Shown: piece after piece, positions 48,901 to 59,311 of the stretch | How positions within the stretch are numbered: position 1 is the stretch's first letter | How the letters are laid out: the number at the start of each line of letters is the position of its first letter | Assembly: GCF_900091585.1 (NCBI RefSeq) | Contig: NZ_FMHT01000003.1 | Location: 248,001 to 312,000 of the forward strand | Reading direction: 5' to 3' | From: Micromonospora nigra | GTDB taxonomy: Bacteria > Actinomycetota > Actinomycetes > Mycobacteriales > Micromonosporaceae | DNA length: 64,000 nt | Notes under the pieces: model-generated | What the model saw: only the letters and a program-made list of their open reading frames with translations | Told to the model about the DNA's origin: nothing | Databases searched by the model: none | Made by a program: the position numbers and the translations under genes

Positions 48901-51900
48901 CAACCCGTCCGGCAGGTCCTGCACCTGGGAGGCGTAGTCGTGGTACATCAGCCCGGCGAACACGCCGGTGCGGCTGCCCCGTACCCGCGTCGGGTTGAGA
49001 CCGGCGGATTCGAACGTCTCCCAGGACGCCTCCAGCAACAGCCGCTGCTGCGGGTCCATCGCGACGGCCTCCCGGGGCGAGATGCCGAAGAAGGCGGGGT
49101 CGAACGCGGCAGCGCCGCTGAGGAAGCCGCCGTGCCGGGCGTACGAGGTGCCGGGATGGTCGGGGTCCGGGTGGAAGAGGGCGTCGAGGTCCCAGCCCCG
49201 GTCGGTGGGGAACTCGCCGATGCCGTCCCCGCCGCCGGCCAGCAGCTCCCAGAGCTGCTCGGGGCTGTCCACGCCGCCCGGGTAACGACAGGCCATGCCG
49301 ACGATCGCGATCGGCTCGTCGACGCCGGTGGCGGCCACCGCGTCGGGCCGGGCGACGACCGCGCCGGTGAGCTGCTCGTGCACGTGGGCCGCGAGGGCCG
49401 CCGGGGTCGGGTAGTCGAACACGAGCGTGGAGGCCAGCCGCAGGCCGGTCGCCGCGTTGACCCGGTTGCGCAGATCCACCGCGGTCAGCGAGTCGAAGCC
49501 CAACTCCCGGAACGCCCGGTCGGCCGGCACCGCGTCCGCGCCACCGTGGCCGAGCACCTGCGCCACCAAGCCCCGGACCAGGACGTCGACCTGGGCGTGG
49601 GCCTCGTCGGGGGCGAGGGTGGCCAGGCGCTGTGCCCAGCCCGAGGCCGCGCCGCCGGCCTGCCGCCGGGTGGCCACCGTGCCGACGAGAGCGCGCCACA
49701 TCGGGGGTACGCCGGCGGTGACGGCCGCCGCACGCAGGGCCGGCACGTCGACGACAGCGGGGACGAGGGCGGGCGTGCCGGTGGCGACGGCCGCGTCGAG
49801 GAGGGCCATACCGACGGGTTCGGTGATCAGGCCGAGACCGGAGCGGGTGACCCGGGAACGGTCGGCGGCGCTGAGGGTGGCCGCCATGCCGTCGGTGTCC
49901 CACATGCCCCAGGCCAGGGAGTGCGCGGGCAGACCGCGGCCCCGTCGGTGGGCGGCGAGGGCGTCGAGGAAGCAGTTGGCCGCCGCGTACGCGCCCTGGC
50001 CCGGGGAGCCGAGCACCCCGGCGACGGAGGAGAAGACCACGAACAGGTCGAGGTCCAGGTCTGCGGTGGCCTCGTGCAGGTGCCAGGCAGCGTCGACCTT
50101 GGGGGCGAACACCCGGGCGAGCCGGTCGGCGTCGATGCCGGTGACGACGGCGTCGTCGAGGACCCCGGCGGTGTGCACCACCCCGGCGAGCCGGTCGCCG
50201 TCGGTGAGTTGCCCGACGAGGTCGCGTACGGCGGCGGGGTCGGTGACGTCGCAGGCGAGCACGCGGACCCGCGCGCCGTGGGCGGTCAGCTCGTCGGCCA
50301 GGCCGGCCGCGCCGGGCGCAGCGGGGCCGCGCCGGCTGACCAGGGCGAGGGAGTCCACGCCCCACGTGGTGACGAGGTGCCGGGCGACCAGGGCACCGAG
50401 CGCGCCGGTGCCGCCGGTGACCAGGACGGTGCCGCCGCGCAGCCGCGGGGTGTCCGCGGGTGGGGCGTCGGCGCGTACCAGACGGGGGGTCAGGGCCGCG
50501 TCGCCGCGGACCGCGAGCTGCGCCACGGCCGGGTCGGCGGCGGCGAGCAGCGCGACGGCCGGCGCGTCGAGGTCCCGGTCGAGATCGGCCAGGACGATCC
50601 GCCCGGGATGCTCGGACTGGGCGGCGCGCACCAGGCCCCAGACGGCCGCGCCGGCCAGGTCGTCGGCCGGGTCGGCGTCGCCGGCCCGCACCGCCCCCCG
50701 GGTGACCACCGCGAGTCGGGTGTCGGCGAGGTCGTCGGCGGCCAGCCACGCCTGCACCACGCCGAGCACGTCGGTGGTCGCGGCGCGGACCACCGCCGGC
50801 AGTTGCTCCGCCGGCAGGTCGGCGGGCACGGCGGGCACCGTCAGCAGCAGCAACGGGGGTACGTCGCCGGCGGTGACCAGCTCGGCGACTCCCGGGTACG
50901 AGGGGACGCCGGGCAGCTCCGGCGTGGACGCGCCCAGCAGGGCGGCCCCGGGTGCCGTGCCGGCGTCGATCGGCTCGGCCCGCCAGGCGACCTGGAACAG
51001 CGACCGGGCGGCGAGGGTGGCCGCCGACGGGTCGACGCTGGTCATCTCGCGCAGGACGACCGACTCGACGGAGACGACCGGCCGGTCGGTGTCGTCGACG
51101 GCGAGCAGCCGCACGCCGCCACCGACGCGGGTGAGGCGCACCCGCAGGGTGTCCGCGCCGACGGCGTGCACCTGGACTCCGGTGAACGCGAACGGTGCCT
51201 TCGGGCCGCTGGTTCCGTCGCCCGGCAGCAGCGCGGTCGGGTGCAGGGCGGCGTCGAGCAGGGCGGGGTGCACGCCGAAGGCGGGGCTGCCGTCGGAGGT
51301 GGCGGCGGGAAGGGTGACGTCGGCGTACACCGTGTCGTCGCCGGCCGTCCAGGCCCGCCGCAGACCCTGGAACAGCGGCCCGTAGGTCATCCCGTGGCCG
51401 GCGAGGGCGTCGTACCAGCCGTCGAGGTCCACCTCGACGGCTTCGGCCGGCGGCCAGGTGCCGAGACCGGCGTCGCCGGTCGGGCCGGTCGTGTCGACGG
51501 CGGTGAGCACACCTTCGGCGTGCCGCACCCAGTCGCCGTCCGGGTCGTCGTCGGGCTGGGAGTGGATGGTGACGGTCCGCCAGCCGGTGTGGTCACGCGG
51601 ACCGACCTGGACCTGGACGCGGACCGCTCCGTGGGCGGGCAGGACGAGCGGGGCGGCGATGGTCAGCTCCCCCACCCGGCAGGGACCGAACTCGTCACCG
51701 GCCCGCAGTACCAGTTCGACCAGTGCCGTGCCGGGGACGACCACCGCGCCGGCCACCACGTGGTCGGCCAGCCAGGGTTGCGCGGCGACGGAGAGCCGGC
51801 CGGTGAGCACGGCGGCGTCCTCGCCGGCCAGCCGGATGGCGGCGGCGAGCAGCGGGTGGCCGGCGGCGCCGAGGCCGGCGACGGAGACGTCCGAGGCCCG

Positions 51901-54900
51901 GTCGGCGGGGCGCAGCCAGTAGCGTTCCTGCGCGAAGGCGTACGTCGGCAGGTCGGTCCGGGTGGCGGCGGTGCCGGCGAAGAGCGGCGTCCAGTCGACC
52001 GTGCCACCGGCGACGAAGAGTTCGGCCAGGCCGGTCAGCAGGCCGTGCGGCTCGGCGCGGTCGCGGCGTTGGGTGGGCACGGCGAGGACGCCGTGGGTGT
52101 CCCCGGTGAGGGACTCGCGGACCAGGGCGGTGAGCACCGCACCCGGTCCGATCTCGACAAAGGTGTCGACACCGGCGGCGTGCAGGGCGGTGATCCCGTC
52201 GGCGAACCGGACGGCCTCCCGGACGTGCCGCACCCAGTAGTCGGCGCAGGTCAGCTCCTGCGGGTCGGCGACCGTGCCGGTCAGGTTCGACACGACCGGC
52301 ACCAGCGGCGCCCGGAACGTCAGGCCGTCGAGTACCGCCCGGAACTCGTCGAGCATCGGCTCCATCAACGGACTGTGGAACGCATGACTCACCGTCAACC
52401 GACGCGTCCGCACCCCCCGCTCCCGCCAGAACCGGTCCACCTCGTCCAGAGCGTCGACCGCACCGGACACCACCACCGCAGCCGGACCGTTCACCGCAGC
52501 GATCCCGACCCGGTCGACCAACCCACCAATCGACGCAGCAACATCGGCCTCGGACGCCGCCACAGCGAGCATCCCACCACCAGCCGGCAACCCCTGCATC
52601 AACCGACCCCGCGCGGCGACCAGCGCACACGCATCGGCCAGGGACAGCACCCCGGCCACATGAGCGGCAGTGATCTCACCGACGGAGTGACCACCCACGA
52701 AGTCCGGCACCACACCGAACGACTCCACGAGCCGGAACAACGCCACCTCAACCGCGAACAACCCCGCCTGCGTGAACACCGTCTGATCCAACAGACCAGC
52801 CTCCGGCGAGCCCGCCTCAGCGAACAACACCGACCTGAGCGGCTGCGGCAGCATCGGGTCCAGGTGTCCACACACCTCATCCAGAGCCGCTGCGAACACC
52901 GGGAACACGCCGGACAGCTCCCGACCCATCCCGGCCCGCTGCGCACCCTGACCCGAGAAGATCAGCGCGACGGGTCCCCGGTCGGTGGCGCGGCCGGTGA
53001 CGACCGCGTCGGTGGGTTCGTCGGCGGCGAGGGCGGCCAGCCCACTGGTCAGCTCGGCGTGGTCGGCGGCGAAGAGCAGCGCGCGGTGTTCCAGCGCGGT
53101 ACGGGCGGTCAACGACGTCCAGCCGACGTCGACGAGTCGGGGCAGGCCCTCACCGCCGAGGTGGTCGGCCCAGTGTCGGGCCTGACGGGTCAGCGCTCCC
53201 GCGCCCCGGGCGGAGAGCAGCACCGGCACCAGCGGCGGCGTGGTGGGCTCGACGGGTTCGCCCGCCACCACCTCGGCCGGCGGCTGCTCGACGATGACGT
53301 GGGCGTTGGTGCCGCTGACGCCGAAGGAGGAGACCGCCGCCCGGCGCGGGCGGTCGGTCTGCGGCCACGGGCGGGTCTCGGTGAGCAGTTCCACCGCGCC
53401 CGCCGACCAGTCGACGTGCGGGGTGGGTTCGTCCACGTGCAGGGTGCGGGGCAGCACGCCGTGGCGCAGCGCCTGCACCATCTTGATCACACCGGCCACC
53501 CCGGCGGCGGCCTGGGTGTGCCCGATGTTCGACTTGATCGACCCCAGCCACAGCGGCCGGTCGCCCGGCCGGTCCTGCCCGTACGTGGCGAGCAGCGCCT
53601 GCGCCTCGATCGGGTCGCCGAGGGTCGTCGCGGTGCCGTGCGCCTCGACCGCGTCGACGTCGGCGGTGCCGAGGCCGGCGTTGGCGAGGGCCTGCCGGAT
53701 GACACGTTGCTGGGCGGGGCCGTTCGGCGCGGTCAGCCCGTTCGATGCCCCGTCCTGGTTGACGGCGCTGCCCCGCACGACGGCGAGGACGCGGTGGCCG
53801 TGGCGCTGCGCGTCGGAGAGCCGCTCCACCAGGAGCACGCCGACGCCCTCACCCCAGCCGGTGCCGTCGGCGCTGGCGGCGAAGGACCGGCACCGCCCGT
53901 CGGCGGAGAGGCCGCCCTGACGGGTGAACTCGACGAACGCCCCGGGGGTGACCAGCACGTTCACGCCGCCGGCGAGCGCGAGGTCGCATTCGCCCTGGCG
54001 CAGCGACTGCACGGCCAGGTGCAACGCGACCAGCGACGACGAGCAGGCGGTGTCCACGGTGACCGCCGGCCCCTCCAACCCGAACGTGTACGCCACCCGG
54101 CCGGAGATCACACTGTGCGCGCCGCCGGTGAGCCGGTATCCATCGAGGCCGGGGGTCTCGTCGCCGGTGCCGTAGCCGGACGGGGACGCCCCGACGAACA
54201 CCCCGGTGGGGGTGCCGTGCAGCCGGTCGGGGGCGACGCCGGCCTGCTCGAACGCCTCCCAGGTGGCCTCCAGCAGCAGGCGTTGCTGCGGGTCCATGGC
54301 CAGGGCCTCGCGGGGCGAGATGCCGAAGAAGTCCGGGTCGAAGTCGGTGGCCCGGTCGATGAACCCGCCGTGCCGGGTGGCCGAGCGGCCGGGTGCCTCG
54401 GGGTCGTCGGAGAGGAGCCGGTCGAGGTCCCAGTGCCGGTCGGTGCGGAACTCGGTGATGCCGTCGCGTCCCGCGGCCACGAGTTCCCACAGTCCGTCGG
54501 GGTCGCTGACCCCACCCGGGTAGCGGCAGCTCATCCCGACGATGGCGATGGGCTCGTCGGTGCTGTCCCGGCCGGACGCGCCGGCCGGCGTCGCGGCGGG
54601 GTCGGGTTCGGCGTCGTCCAGCCGCAGCAGGGACGCCAGGTGCCCGGCGAGGGCGACCGGGTTCGGATAGTCGAAGATCAACGTGGTGGGCAGGGTCAGG
54701 CCGGTCGCGCCGGTGATCTGGTTGCGCAACTCCACCGCGGTCAGCGAGTCGAATCCCAGTTCCTTGAAGGCCCGGCGCGGGCTGACCGCGTCGGTGCCGG
54801 TGTGGCCGAGGACGGCGGCGGCGTGGTCGCGGACCAGGTCGGTGAGGTGACGGTCCCGTTCGGCGCGGGTGAGGCCGGCCAGTCGTCCGCGCAGCGCCGC

Positions 54901-57900
54901 GGCGGCGTCGTCGGTGGTCGCATCGGCGGGGTCGGCGGCGAGCGCCTCGCGGGCCTCAGCGATGTCGTCGAGCAGCGGACGCCGCCGGGCGGAGGCGTAG
55001 GCGGGCGCGAAGGTGGCCCAGTCGACGTCGGCGACGACGAGGCAGGTCTCGGCGTGCTCGACGGCGCGGCGCAGGGCGAGCAGCGCGGCGGCCGGCTGCA
55101 TCGGGTTGAGGCCACGTCGGCTGAGCAGCCGCTGCGCCTCCTCGGTGGTGGCCATGCCACCCTCGGCCCAGGCACCCCAGGAGATGGAGGTGGCGGTCAG
55201 ACCCCGGGCGCGGCGCTGTTCGGCGAGGGCGTCGAGGTACGCGTTCGCGGCGGCGTACGCGCCCTGCCCACCACTGCCCCACACGCCGGAGATGGAGGCG
55301 AAGGTGACGAAGGCGTCGAGTTGCCGGTCACCGAGGAACTCGTCGAGGTAGGCGGCACCGGCGACCTTGCCGGCCATGACGTGGTCGAACACGTCGAGGT
55401 CGGTGTCGACCAGCGCGGTGAGCCGGGTGATCCCGGCGGCGTGCAGCACGGCGGTCAACGGGGCGACCTCGTCCAGGCCGGCGACCAGCGCGGCGACCTG
55501 GTCGCGGTCGGCCATGTCGCAGGCGACGACACTGACCCGTACGCCGGTGGTGGTCAGCTCGTCGGCCAACTCCCGGGCACCGGTCGCGTCGAGGCCGCGC
55601 CGGCTGGTGAGCACGAGGTGCTCGGCGCCGTTGGCGGCGAGCCAGCGGGCGGCCTGCGCGCCGATCGCGCCGGTGCCGCCGGTGACGAGGACGGTGCCGC
55701 GCGGCTGCCACGGGGTGACCTGTGCGGCGGGACGGGCACCGGTACGGGCGAGCCGGCGGACGAAGGTGCCGAACGGACGGACGGCGAACTGGTCCTCGTC
55801 GTCGTCGCTGGTCAGGATGCGGGCCACCTCGGCCCAGATCGTGGCGTCCGGGTCGGCGGGCAGGTCGACCAGGCCACCCCAGCGGGTCGGGTGTTCCAGG
55901 CCGACCACCCGGGCGAGGCCCCAGAGCGCGTGCTGGGCGGCGCTGACCACCGGTTCGGCCGGGTCGGTGCCGACTCCGCCCGAGGTGAGGCACCACAGCG
56001 GTGCGGGCAGGTCGGCGTCGGCGAGGGCCTGCACGAGCCGGGTGGTGGCGACCAGCCCGGCGGGGACGCCCGGGTGGCCCGGGTGGTGGGCGTCGGTCAC
56101 ACCGAGCAGGGAGACGACCCCGGCCAGCGGGGTGTCCCGGTGCGCGGCGAGCGCCCGGGCGAGCGCGGGCCGGTCGACGTCGGCCGGGTGGACGTCGACC
56201 CGCCGGACCGCCGGTCCGCCGGCTGCGGTCAGGGCGTCCACCCAGCCGTCGAGGGTCGGGTCGCCGGCCGGGACGACCACGAGCAGGTCACCGGGGACGC
56301 TGGCCGGGTTGCTCCGGCCGATGGGCTTCCACCGCACCTGGTACGACCAGCCGTCCAGCACCGCCCGCTGCAACCGGGCCTTCCGCCAGGACGACAGCAC
56401 GGGCAGCGCCGGGGCGAGCACCTCCAGGTCGGCCGGGTCACCGTCGAGCTGGGCGGCGAGGGCGGCCACGTCGGCGCGTTCCACCGCCGACCAGAACTCC
56501 ACGTCGACCACGTCCGGGCTGACCGGCCCGGTGGCGGCGGAGGTGGTCCGTTCGGTCCAGTAGTGCTGCCGCTGGAAGGCGTAGGTGGGCAGGTCGGTGA
56601 GCACTGCGGTGGTGGCGAGCACCTGCCGGTAGTCCACCGGCAGGCCGTGGGTGTGGGCGGCGGCGATGCTGGTCAGCATCCGCACGGCCGCGTCCTCGTC
56701 CCGGCGGAGGGTGGCCAGCGCCCGCCCGGTCACCCCGGCGTCGTCGAGGATCGTGGTGAGGGGCATGCTCAGCACCGGGTGCGCGGAGACCTCGACGAAG
56801 TCGGTGAAGCCGGCGTCGAGGGCGGTCCGCACGGCGGTGTCGAACAGCACGGTGCGGCGCAGGTTCTCCGCCCAGTAGTCGGCGTCCAGTTCGGTGCCGT
56901 CGATCCAGGTGCCGGTGACGGTGGACAGGATCCGGACCTGGCCCGCACTCGGGGTCAGCCCGGCCAGGTCGGTGCGCATCCGCTCGGCGGCGGCGTCCAC
57001 CAGCGGGCCGTGCGAGGCGTAGTCGATGTTGATGGCGCGGGCCCGGATCCCGTCCGCGGCGCAGGCGGCGACGAGAGCGGCCACCTGGTCGTGCGGGCCG
57101 GAGACGGTGACCGCGTGGGGGCCGTTGACCACCGCGATGGCGACCCCGTCGGGGAGCCGTCGGGTGGCGTCGTCGACGGAGAGGTCGAGGGCGGCCATGG
57201 TCCCGGGTTCGGCGAGGTCACTGACGGCGCGCAGCCGCACCGCGAGCAGCTTCACCGCATCGGCGAGGGTCAGCACCCCGGCGACGTGCGCGGCGACGAC
57301 CTCGCTCTGCGAGTGGCCGATGACGGCCTGCGGGGTGGTCCCGGCAGCCTGCCACAACCGGGCCAGGCTGGTGGTGAGGGCGAACAGGATCGGCTGGACG
57401 ATCTCGTGGCGGCCGAGCCAGGTCTCGTCGTCGCCGGTGAGGTGGCCGACGATGTCGAGGTCGAACCAGCGGTCGAACTCGGTCTGGCATTCGGCGAGCG
57501 CCTCGTCGAAGACCGGGCAGGCGCCGATCAGGCTGGTCGCCATGCCCAGGTGGTGCCCGCCGTAGCCGGGGAACACCCAGACCGGCCCCTCGGCCGGCTC
57601 GCCGGCCACTCCGGTGACCACGGAGCCGGCGGGACGGCCCTCGGCGAGGGCGTCGAGGCCGGCGAGGAGCTGCGCCGGTTCCGCACCGACGACGGCCGCC
57701 CGGTGTTCGAAGACCGACCGGGTGGTGGCCAGCGACCAGGCCACCCGGGCCGGGTCGACGTCCTCGCGGGAGCGGACGTACCGGGCGAGCCGGGCTGCCT
57801 GCTCGCGCAGGGCCGGCGCGGACCGGGCGGAGAGCGTCCACACGGTGGTGGGCGTGGTGAGCAGGCCGGGTCGTGCCGGTTCCGGCTCCGGGGCCGGTGC

Positions 57901-59286
57901 GGCGTGTTCGAGGATGACGTGGGCGTTGGTGCCGGAGATGCCGAACGACGACACGGCGGCCCGCCGGGGCCGGTCCACCCGTGGCCAGTCGCGGGCCTCG
58001 GTGAGCAGCGACACCGCCCCGGCCGACCAGTCGATGTGCGGGGACGGGGCGTCCACGTGCAGGGTGGCCGGCAGCCGCCCGTGCCGCATCGCCATCACCA
58101 TCTTGATGATTCCGGCGACCCCGGCGGCCGACTGGCTGTGCCCGAGGTTCGACTTGATCGAGCCCAGCCAGAGCGGATCGCCCCCGCCGCGCTCCTGCCC
58201 GTACGTGGTGAGCAGCGCCTGCGCCTCGATCGGGTCGCCGAGGGTGGTGCCGGTGCCGTGGGCCTCCACGGCGTCCACGTCGGCGGGGGTGAGTCGGGCG
58301 TTGCTCAGCGCCTGCCGGATGACCCGCTGCTGGGCGGGTCCGTTTGGCGCGGTCAGGCCGTTGGAGGCGCCGTCGGAGTTGATCGCGGAGCCGCGTACCA
58401 CGGCGAGGATCCGGTGGCCGTTGCGCTGGGCGTCGGAGAGCCGCTCGACGAGGAGCAGGCCGACGCCCTCGGCCCAGCCGGTGCCGTCGGCGGACGCGGC
58501 GAACGACTTGCACCGTCCGTCGGAGGCGAGGCCACGCTGCCGGGAGAAGCCGACGAACGCGCTGGGGGTGGCCATGACGGTCACACCGCCGGCCAGGGCC
58601 AGGTCGAACTCGCCGGAGCGCAGCGCCTGGCAGGCCAGGTGCAGGGCGACCAGGGACGACGAGCAGGCGGTGTCGACGGTGAGCGCCGGCCCCTCCAACC
58701 CGAGGGCGTACGCGATCCGGCCGGAGACGACGCTGCTGACGGTGCCGGTCAGCAGGTAGCCCTCGTCGGCGCCGTCCGCACCGCCGTCCGCGCCGACGCC
58801 GTAGCCGTTGGCGGTGGTGCCGACGAACACGCCGACCTTCTGCCCGCGTACGCCGGACGGGGCGATGCCGGCGCTCTCGAACGCCTCCCACGACGTCTCC
58901 AGCAGGAGCCGCTGCTGCGGGTCCATCGCCTGGGCCTCGCGTGGGCTGATGCCGAAGAAGTCGGCGTCGAAGCCGGCCGCGTCGTACAGGAACCCGCCCT
59001 GCCGGGTGGCGGAGCGCCCAGCCTGCTCGCCGGTCGGGTCGTACAGGTTGTCCAGATCCCAGCCCCGGTCGGTGGGGAAGCCGCCGATGGCGTCGTCGCC
59101 GGCGGCGACCAGGTCCCACAGCTGGTCGGGGCTGGACACCCCGCCCGGGTAGCGGCAGGACATCGCCACGATGGCGATGGGTTCCCGGGCGGCGGCGGTC
59201 AGCTGCTGGTTGAGCTGCTTGAGGCGGCTGGTCTCCTTGACCGAGGCCCGAAGCGCCTCGACGACCTTGTCTGCAGACGTGGACAT
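39676..59286 (-). CDS. Type I modular polyketide synthase, 5' part of gene 4 (W2-W4 and most of W5)
   Basis: This 6,536-residue open frame starts at ATG 59286 (GGAG at 59292-59295, 5 nt away). Its N-terminal helix ([12 protein letters not shown]) differs from the class 1a helices of genes 1 to 3 and suits the acidic tail of gene 5. Modules: W2 about 32-1549 (KS, AT, KR, ACP); W3 about 1577-3303, W4 about 3323-5050 and W5 from about 5071 (each KS, AT, DH, KR, ACP). The frame is lost in the W5 KR near residue 6,510, after LVLASRRG, and ends in about 20 Trp/Arg/Val-rich nonsense residues. An almost identical copy in W4 keeps the frame with one more G. As written the product would lack the W5 ACP and any docking tail. 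A sequencing error in a homopolymer or a genuine inactivating deletion both fit. Confidence 0.93.
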   Translation of the reverse strand: MSTSADKVVEALRASVKETSRLKQLNQQLTAAAREPIAIVAMSCRYPGGVSSPDQLWDLVAAGDDAIGGFPTDRGWDLDNLYDPTGEQAGRSATRQGGFLYDAAGFDADFFGISPREAQAMDPQQRLLLETSWEAFESAGIAPSGVRGQKVGVFVGTTANGYGVGADGGADGADEGYLLTGTVSSVVSGRIAYALGLEGPALTVDTACSSSLVALHLACQALRSGEFDLALAGGVTVMATPSAFVGFSRQRGLASDGRCKSFAASADGTGWAEGVGLLLVERLSDAQRNGHRILAVVRGSAINSDGASNGLTAPNGPAQQRVIRQALSNARLTPADVDAVEAHGTGTTLGDPIEAQALLTTYGQERGGGDPLWLGSIKSNLGHSQSAAGVAGIIKMVMAMRHGRLPATLHVDAPSPHIDWSAGAVSLLTEARDWPRVDRPRRAAVSSFGISGTNAHVILEHAAPAPEPEPARPGLLTTPTTVWTLSARSAPALREQAARLARYVRSREDVDPARVAWSLATTRSVFEHRAAVVGAEPAQLLAGLDALAEGRPAGSVVTGVAGEPAEGPVWVFPGYGGHHLGMATSLIGACPVFDEALAECQTEFDRWFDLDIVGHLTGDDETWLGRHEIVQPILFALTTSLARLWQAAGTTPQAVIGHSQSEVVAAHVAGVLTLADAVKLLAVRLRAVSDLAEPGTMAALDLSVDDATRRLPDGVAIAVVNGPHAVTVSGPHDQVAALVAACAADGIRARAINIDYASHGPLVDAAAERMRTDLAGLTPSAGQVRILSTVTGTWIDGTELDADYWAENLRRTVLFDTAVRTALDAGFTDFVEVSAHPVLSMPLTTILDDAGVTGRALATLRRDEDAAVRMLTSIAAAHTHGLPVDYRQVLATTAVLTDLPTYAFQRQHYWTERTTSAATGPVSPDVVDVEFWSAVERADVAALAAQLDGDPADLEVLAPALPVLSSWRKARLQRAVLDGWSYQVRWKPIGRSNPASVPGDLLVVVPAGDPTLDGWVDALTAAGGPAVRRVDVHPADVDRPALARALAAHRDTPLAGVVSLLGVTDAHHPGHPGVPAGLVATTRLVQALADADLPAPLWCLTSGGVGTDPAEPVVSAAQHALWGLARVVGLEHPTRWGGLVDLPADPDATIWAEVARILTSDDDEDQFAVRPFGTFVRRLARTGARPAAQVTPWQPRGTVLVTGGTGAIGAQAARWLAANGAEHLVLTSRRGLDATGARELADELTTTGVRVSVVACDMADRDQVAALVAGLDEVAPLTAVLHAAGITRLTALVDTDLDVFDHVMAGKVAGAAYLDEFLGDRQLDAFVTFASISGVWGSGGQGAYAAANAYLDALAEQRRARGLTATSISWGAWAEGGMATTEEAQRLLSRRGLNPMQPAAALLALRRAVEHAETCLVVADVDWATFAPAYASARRRPLLDDIAEAREALAADPADATTDDAAAALRGRLAGLTRAERDRHLTDLVRDHAAAVLGHTGTDAVSPRRAFKELGFDSLTAVELRNQITGATGLTLPTTLIFDYPNPVALAGHLASLLRLDDAEPDPAATPAGASGRDSTDEPIAIVGMSCRYPGGVSDPDGLWELVAAGRDGITEFRTDRHWDLDRLLSDDPEAPGRSATRHGGFIDRATDFDPDFFGISPREALAMDPQQRLLLEATWEAFEQAGVAPDRLHGTPTGVFVGASPSGYGTGDETPGLDGYRLTGGAHSVISGRVAYTFGLEGPAVTVDTACSSSLVALHLAVQSLRQGECDLALAGGVNVLVTPGAFVEFTRQGGLSADGRCRSFAASADGTGWGEGVGVLLVERLSDAQRHGHRVLAVVRGSAVNQDGASNGLTAPNGPAQQRVIRQALANAGLGTADVDAVEAHGTATTLGDPIEAQALLATYGQDRPGDRPLWLGSIKSNIGHTQAAAGVAGVIKMVQALRHGVLPRTLHVDEPTPHVDWSAGAVELLTETRPWPQTDRPRRAAVSSFGVSGTNAHVIVEQPPAEVVAGEPVEPTTPPLVPVLLSARGAGALTRQARHWADHLGGEGLPRLVDVGWTSLTARTALEHRALLFAADHAELTSGLAALAADEPTDAVVTGRATDRGPVALIFSGQGAQRAGMGRELSGVFPVFAAALDEVCGHLDPMLPQPLRSVLFAEAGSPEAGLLDQTVFTQAGLFAVEVALFRLVESFGVVPDFVGGHSVGEITAAHVAGVLSLADACALVAARGRLMQGLPAGGGMLAVAASEADVAASIGGLVDRVGIAAVNGPAAVVVSGAVDALDEVDRFWRERGVRTRRLTVSHAFHSPLMEPMLDEFRAVLDGLTFRAPLVPVVSNLTGTVADPQELTCADYWVRHVREAVRFADGITALHAAGVDTFVEIGPGAVLTALVRESLTGDTHGVLAVPTQRRDRAEPHGLLTGLAELFVAGGTVDWTPLFAGTAATRTDLPTYAFAQERYWLRPADRASDVSVAGLGAAGHPLLAAAIRLAGEDAAVLTGRLSVAAQPWLADHVVAGAVVVPGTALVELVLRAGDEFGPCRVGELTIAAPLVLPAHGAVRVQVQVGPRDHTGWRTVTIHSQPDDDPDGDWVRHAEGVLTAVDTTGPTGDAGLGTWPPAEAVEVDLDGWYDALAGHGMTYGPLFQGLRRAWTAGDDTVYADVTLPAATSDGSPAFGVHPALLDAALHPTALLPGDGTSGPKAPFAFTGVQVHAVGADTLRVRLTRVGGGVRLLAVDDTDRPVVSVESVVLREMTSVDPSAATLAARSLFQVAWRAEPIDAGTAPGAALLGASTPELPGVPSYPGVAELVTAGDVPPLLLLTVPAVPADLPAEQLPAVVRAATTDVLGVVQAWLAADDLADTRLAVVTRGAVRAGDADPADDLAGAAVWGLVRAAQSEHPGRIVLADLDRDLDAPAVALLAAADPAVAQLAVRGDAALTPRLVRADAPPADTPRLRGGTVLVTGGTGALGALVARHLVTTWGVDSLALVSRRGPAAPGAAGLADELTAHGARVRVLACDVTDPAAVRDLVGQLTDGDRLAGVVHTAGVLDDAVVTGIDADRLARVFAPKVDAAWHLHEATADLDLDLFVVFSSVAGVLGSPGQGAYAAANCFLDALAAHRRGRGLPAHSLAWGMWDTDGMAATLSAADRSRVTRSGLGLITEPVGMALLDAAVATGTPALVPAVVDVPALRAAAVTAGVPPMWRALVGTVATRRQAGGAASGWAQRLATLAPDEAHAQVDVLVRGLVAQVLGHGGADAVPADRAFRELGFDSLTAVDLRNRVNAATGLRLASTLVFDYPTPAALAAHVHEQLTGAVVARPDAVAATGVDEPIAIVGMACRYPGGVDSPEQLWELLAGGGDGIGEFPTDRGWDLDALFHPDPDHPGTSYARHGGFLSGAAAFDPAFFGISPREAVAMDPQQRLLLEASWETFESAGLNPTRVRGSRTGVFAGLMYHDYASQVQDLPDGLEGYIGTGNSGSIVSGRVAYTFGLEGPAVTVDTACSSSLVALHLAVQALRSGECDLALAGGVTVMATPGTFIEFSRQRGLSADGRCRSFAASADGTGWSEGVGMLLVQRLSDARRDGRRILAVVRGTAVNQDGASNGLTAPNGPSQQRVIRQALANARLTPADVDAVEAHGTGTTLGDPIEAQALLATYGQDRPADRPLWLGSIKSNIGHTQAAAGVAGIIKMIMAMRHGTMPRTLHVDEPSPHVDWTAGAVELLTEARPWPQPGRPRRAAVSSFGVSGTNAHVIIEQPPAVTRPSSSPTPVAPAAVLLSARSETALAAQAQRWAAWLAADEDLHPVDVGWSSVTGRAVLEHRAVITAADRDELLTGLRALATDAPAGTVVTGTGTPRGPLAVLFSGQGAQRAGMGRELSGVFPVFAAALDEVCGHLDPMLPQPLRSVLFAEAGSPEAGLLDQTVFTQAGLFAVEVALFRLVESFGVVPDFVGGHSVGEITAAHVAGVLSLADACALVAARGRLMQGLPAGGGMLAVAASEADVAESIAGLGEVGIAAVNGPASVVVSGAAATLDEVERVWRDRGVRTRRLTVSHAFHSPLMEPMLDEFRAVLDGLTFRAPLVPVVSNLTGTVADPQELTCADYWVRHVREAVRFADGITALHAAGVDTFVEIGPQSVLTAMTADALPAAEGVLTVAAQRRDRPEPRALLAALADLHVHGVPVTWPQWYAGVDPQWVDLPTYAFQHERYWLGIGRARAGDVTGAGLGAAGHPLLGAAVTVAGEDMVVLTGRLSVATHPWLADHTVAGVVVVPGTALVELAVRAGDEAGVPRLRELTIATPLVLPDTGAVRVQVRVGPPDGTGARPVALHSQSDGDPEWVRHAEGVLEPASVEEPAVGVWPPVGASEVDLAGWYDVLAGGGLSYGPVFRGLRRVWAGDGEVYAEVVLPEDAAGEAVRFGVHPALLDAALHPIGLLLAEDVSGPRVPFAFEGVQVYASGARVLRVRLARSGAAVRLVAADESGAPVVSVDSLVLRELTGVVAPGGAARSLFEVSWQPEDLTAADPSDWVLLAGADRTVGLPDLPAYPDVAALTAAVGAGRATAPRALLLPLPEGTAVDVPDTTRRVTADVLAVTQAWLAADALADTRLVVVTRGAVAAHPDDRITDLAGTAVWGLLRAAQSEHPGRVVLADLDGDLDTDTLGLLARAADDPTGGQVAVRSGGVWVPRLVRASVGSAGSVGSVGSVGSVVGSGVVLVTGGTGALGALVAEHLVSGCGVRSLVLASRRGAGASGVGVLVERLSGLGASVEVVACDVTDGAAVRSLVGRLAVGGRLAGVVHAAGVLDDGVVEGLTSDRLARVLAPKVGAAWHLHEATVGLDLDLFVVFSSVAGVLGSPGQGAYAAGNSFLDGLASFRRQVGLPAVSLAWGMWDTAGMAASVSAGDRARSARAGLTPMSVETGLALFDAALAAGLPAPVPAVLDVPAMRTALGAGPVPTVLRTLVGATTARRQAGQGGGGWADRLAGLTEDEGRAQLASLVRGLVAQVLGHRDASAVPADRAFRELGFDSLTAVDLRNRINAATGLRLASTLVFDHPTPAVLADHLHAEISGRLTARRSTARAVTTDEPIAIVGMACRYPGGADNPEQLWDLLVGGGDGISEFPADRGWHLESLFDPNPDHSGTSYTRHGGFLPGAADFDPAFFGISPREAIAMDPQQRLLLETTWETFESAGLDPARLRGSRTGVFAGVMYHDYASRLADLPPDAEGYVGTGTSGSVLSGRVAYTFGLEGPAVTVDTACSSSLVALHLAAQALRSGECDLALAGGVTVMATPGTFIEFSRQRGLSRDGRCRSFAASADGTGWGEGVGMLLVQRLSDARREGRRVYAIVRGTAVNSDGASNGLTAPNGPSQQRVIRQALANARLTPAQVDVVEAHGTGTTLGDPIEAQALLATYGQDRPADRPLLLGSIKSNIGHTQAAAGVAGVIKMVLAMRHGVVPPTLHVDEPSPHVDWTAGAVDLATEATPWPAVDRPRRAAVSSFGISGTNAHVIIEQPPADGVFPAPDGRPVVDGEIVPSVQSEGGLTRAVPVLLSARSEAALALQAGRWARWLAGDERMRPVDVAWSSVTTRSMLEQRAVVSAADRHDLLAGLRALAAGEPSAAVLTGAPEQRGQLALLFSGQGAQRAGMGRELSGVFPVFASALDEVCGLLDALLPQPLRSVLFAEAGSPEAGLLDQTVFTQAGLFAVEVALFRLVESFGVVPDFVGGHSVGEITAAHVAGVLSLADACALVAARGRLMQALPAGGGMLAVAASEADVAASIAGLGEVGIAAVNGPASVVVSGAAATLDEVERVWRERGVRTRRLTVSHAFHSPLMEPMLAEFRAVLETLSFAAPLVPVVSNVTGALADADEIRTVDYWVRHVREAVRYADGVAALRAAGVDTFVEVGPQSVLTALTADILPDDDVLSVAAQRKDRPEVTALLAALAELHVTGVPVTWRQWFADTGARRVDLPTYAFAHQRYWPATPRPRTGDVSGAGLGDAAHPLLGAAVDLAGDDEVVLTGRLSLTTHPWLADHTVAGLTLVPGTALVELAVRAGDEAGLPRLRDLTVATPLVVPDAGGVRIQVRVDGPADAPQRSMTIHSRPENDPEAGWTRHAEGVLEPASVEEPAVGVWPPVGVSEVDLAGWYDVLAGGGLSYGPVFRGLRRVWAGDGEVYAEVVLPEDAAGEAVRFGVHPALLDAALHPIGLLLAEDVSGPRVPFAFEGVQVYASGARVLRVRLARSGAAVRLVAADESGAPVVSVDSLVLRELTGVAAPDAAARSLFEVSWQAAQVTPTGPVSGWAVLTGTAGHRTQLPAGLTAYPDVAAIVAAITAGADAPRVLVLPVPATPEQVDDLPAHTRTVTSDVLAVTQAWLAADALAGTTLVTVTRGAVAARDDDRVTDLAGAAVWGLLRSAQSEHPGRVVLVDLDTDAEPADLTPELLGVLTGTLDDTTVGGQVAVRSGGVWVPRLVRASVGSAGSVGSVGSVVGSGVVLVTGGTGALGALVAEHLVSGCGVRSLVLASRRGLGRLVWVCWWSVCRVWVRRWRWWRVM
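39757..39761 (-). other. Apparent 1-nt frameshift in a C5 (coding-strand G5) run in the W5 KR
   Basis: The run is 5 C here and 6 C at the equivalent place in W4 (45078-45083), with identical sequence on both sides for hundreds of bases. Restoring one base joins the frames 59286..39676 and 39940..29468 into one of 9,940 codons including the stop. The coding-strand context is not a good slippery heptamer for programmed -1 frameshifting. Confidence 0.92.
39874..39916 (-). repeat. 9-bp tandem repeats encoding a Val-Gly-Ser linker, W5 copy
   Basis: Units of about accccacag on the + strand encode repeated VGS just before the KR cofactor motif of W5. The W4 copy (45194-45248) has exactly one more unit. 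The tract therefore varies in length between otherwise identical blocks. Confidence 0.85.
40520..40990 (-). repeat. DH C-terminal repeat block, copy in W5
   Basis: About 470 bp at the end of the DH is nearly identical to 45830-46300 in W4. It includes the YGPVF region and the LLDAALHP aspartate. It is bounded on both sides by clearly diverged sequence. Confidence 0.85.
41580..42312 (-). repeat. AT repeat block, copy in W5
   Basis: Partner of 36298-37030 in W6, almost identical in DNA across the malonyl-type AT including GHSVGE and HAFH. The flanking KS-AT linker and the post-AT regions differ, so the exchange boundary lies close to the AT domain edges. Confidence 0.88.
44161..45303 (-). repeat. 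KR-ACP repeat block, copy in W4
   Basis: Partner of 38837-39973. This copy has the intact C6 run (45078-45083) and four direct 9-bp linker units where W5 has three. A diverged island occurs at about 44447-44540. The block differs from neighbouring W3 and W10 KR-ACP sequence in codon choice while encoding very similar protein. Confidence 0.9.
45830..46300 (-). repeat. DH C-terminal repeat block, copy in W4
   Basis: Partner of 40520-40990. The two copies differ at a few positions, for example around the codons just before the [10 protein letters not shown] segment (Gly-Ala-Ser here against Gly-Val-Ser in W5). Confidence 0.83.
49380..54559 (-). other. PKS module W3: KS-AT(malonyl)-DH-KR(B-type)-ACP
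   Basis: KS about 53285-54559; its first His motif is HGTAT (53626-53640) where the other modules have HGTGT. AT about 52050-52975, GHSVGE and HAFH (52363-52395), malonyl. DH about 51040-51870 with [10 protein letters not shown] (51729-51761). KR about 49720-50990 has [11 protein letters not shown] near 50152-50175 and [10 protein letters not shown] near 49975-50010 (B-type). ACP about 49380-49620. Predicted first alkene of the triene. Confidence 0.9.
54640..59191 (-). other. PKS module W2: KS-AT(atypical, YASH)-KR(A1-type)-ACP
   Basis: KS about 57905-59191, with [12 protein letters not shown] where [12 protein letters not shown] is usual. AT about 56660-57585: N-terminal motif [10 protein letters not shown] instead of PGQGSQWxGM, nucleophile motif GHSQS instead of GHSQG (Ser659, codon 57310-57312), and YASH (57010-57021). 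KR about 55010-56520 has TGGTGAIG, no [12 protein letters not shown] (A1). ACP about 54640-54860. Methylmalonyl is the default reading of YASH, but the other changes leave specificity open. Confidence 0.82.
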
Positions 59287-59291
59287 GTGTA

Positions 59292-59295
59292 CTCC
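59292..59295 (-). promoter_or_regulatory. Ribosome-binding site of gene 4 in the 25-bp gene 5 to gene 4 gap
   Basis: GGAG on the minus strand is 5 nt before ATG 59286. The gap to the gene 5 stop (59287-59311) is too short for a promoter plus terminator, so the two genes should share a transcript. Confidence 0.75.
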
Positions 59296-59311
59296 GTACG
59301 TGGGGCAGGGG

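Larger units (their letters stand above)
44140..49320 (-). other. PKS module W4: KS-AT(malonyl)-DH-KR(B-type)-ACP
   Basis: KS about 48040-49320. AT about 46820-47740 with HAFH (47125-47157), malonyl. DH about 45820-46630 with [10 protein letters not shown] (46495-46527). KR about 44480-45790: TGGTGALG near 45152-45187, LDD near 44908-44930, [10 protein letters not shown] near 44729-44762, all in one frame. ACP about 44140-44390 with GFDSL near 44240. Predicted to form the second alkene of the triene. Confidence 0.9.
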
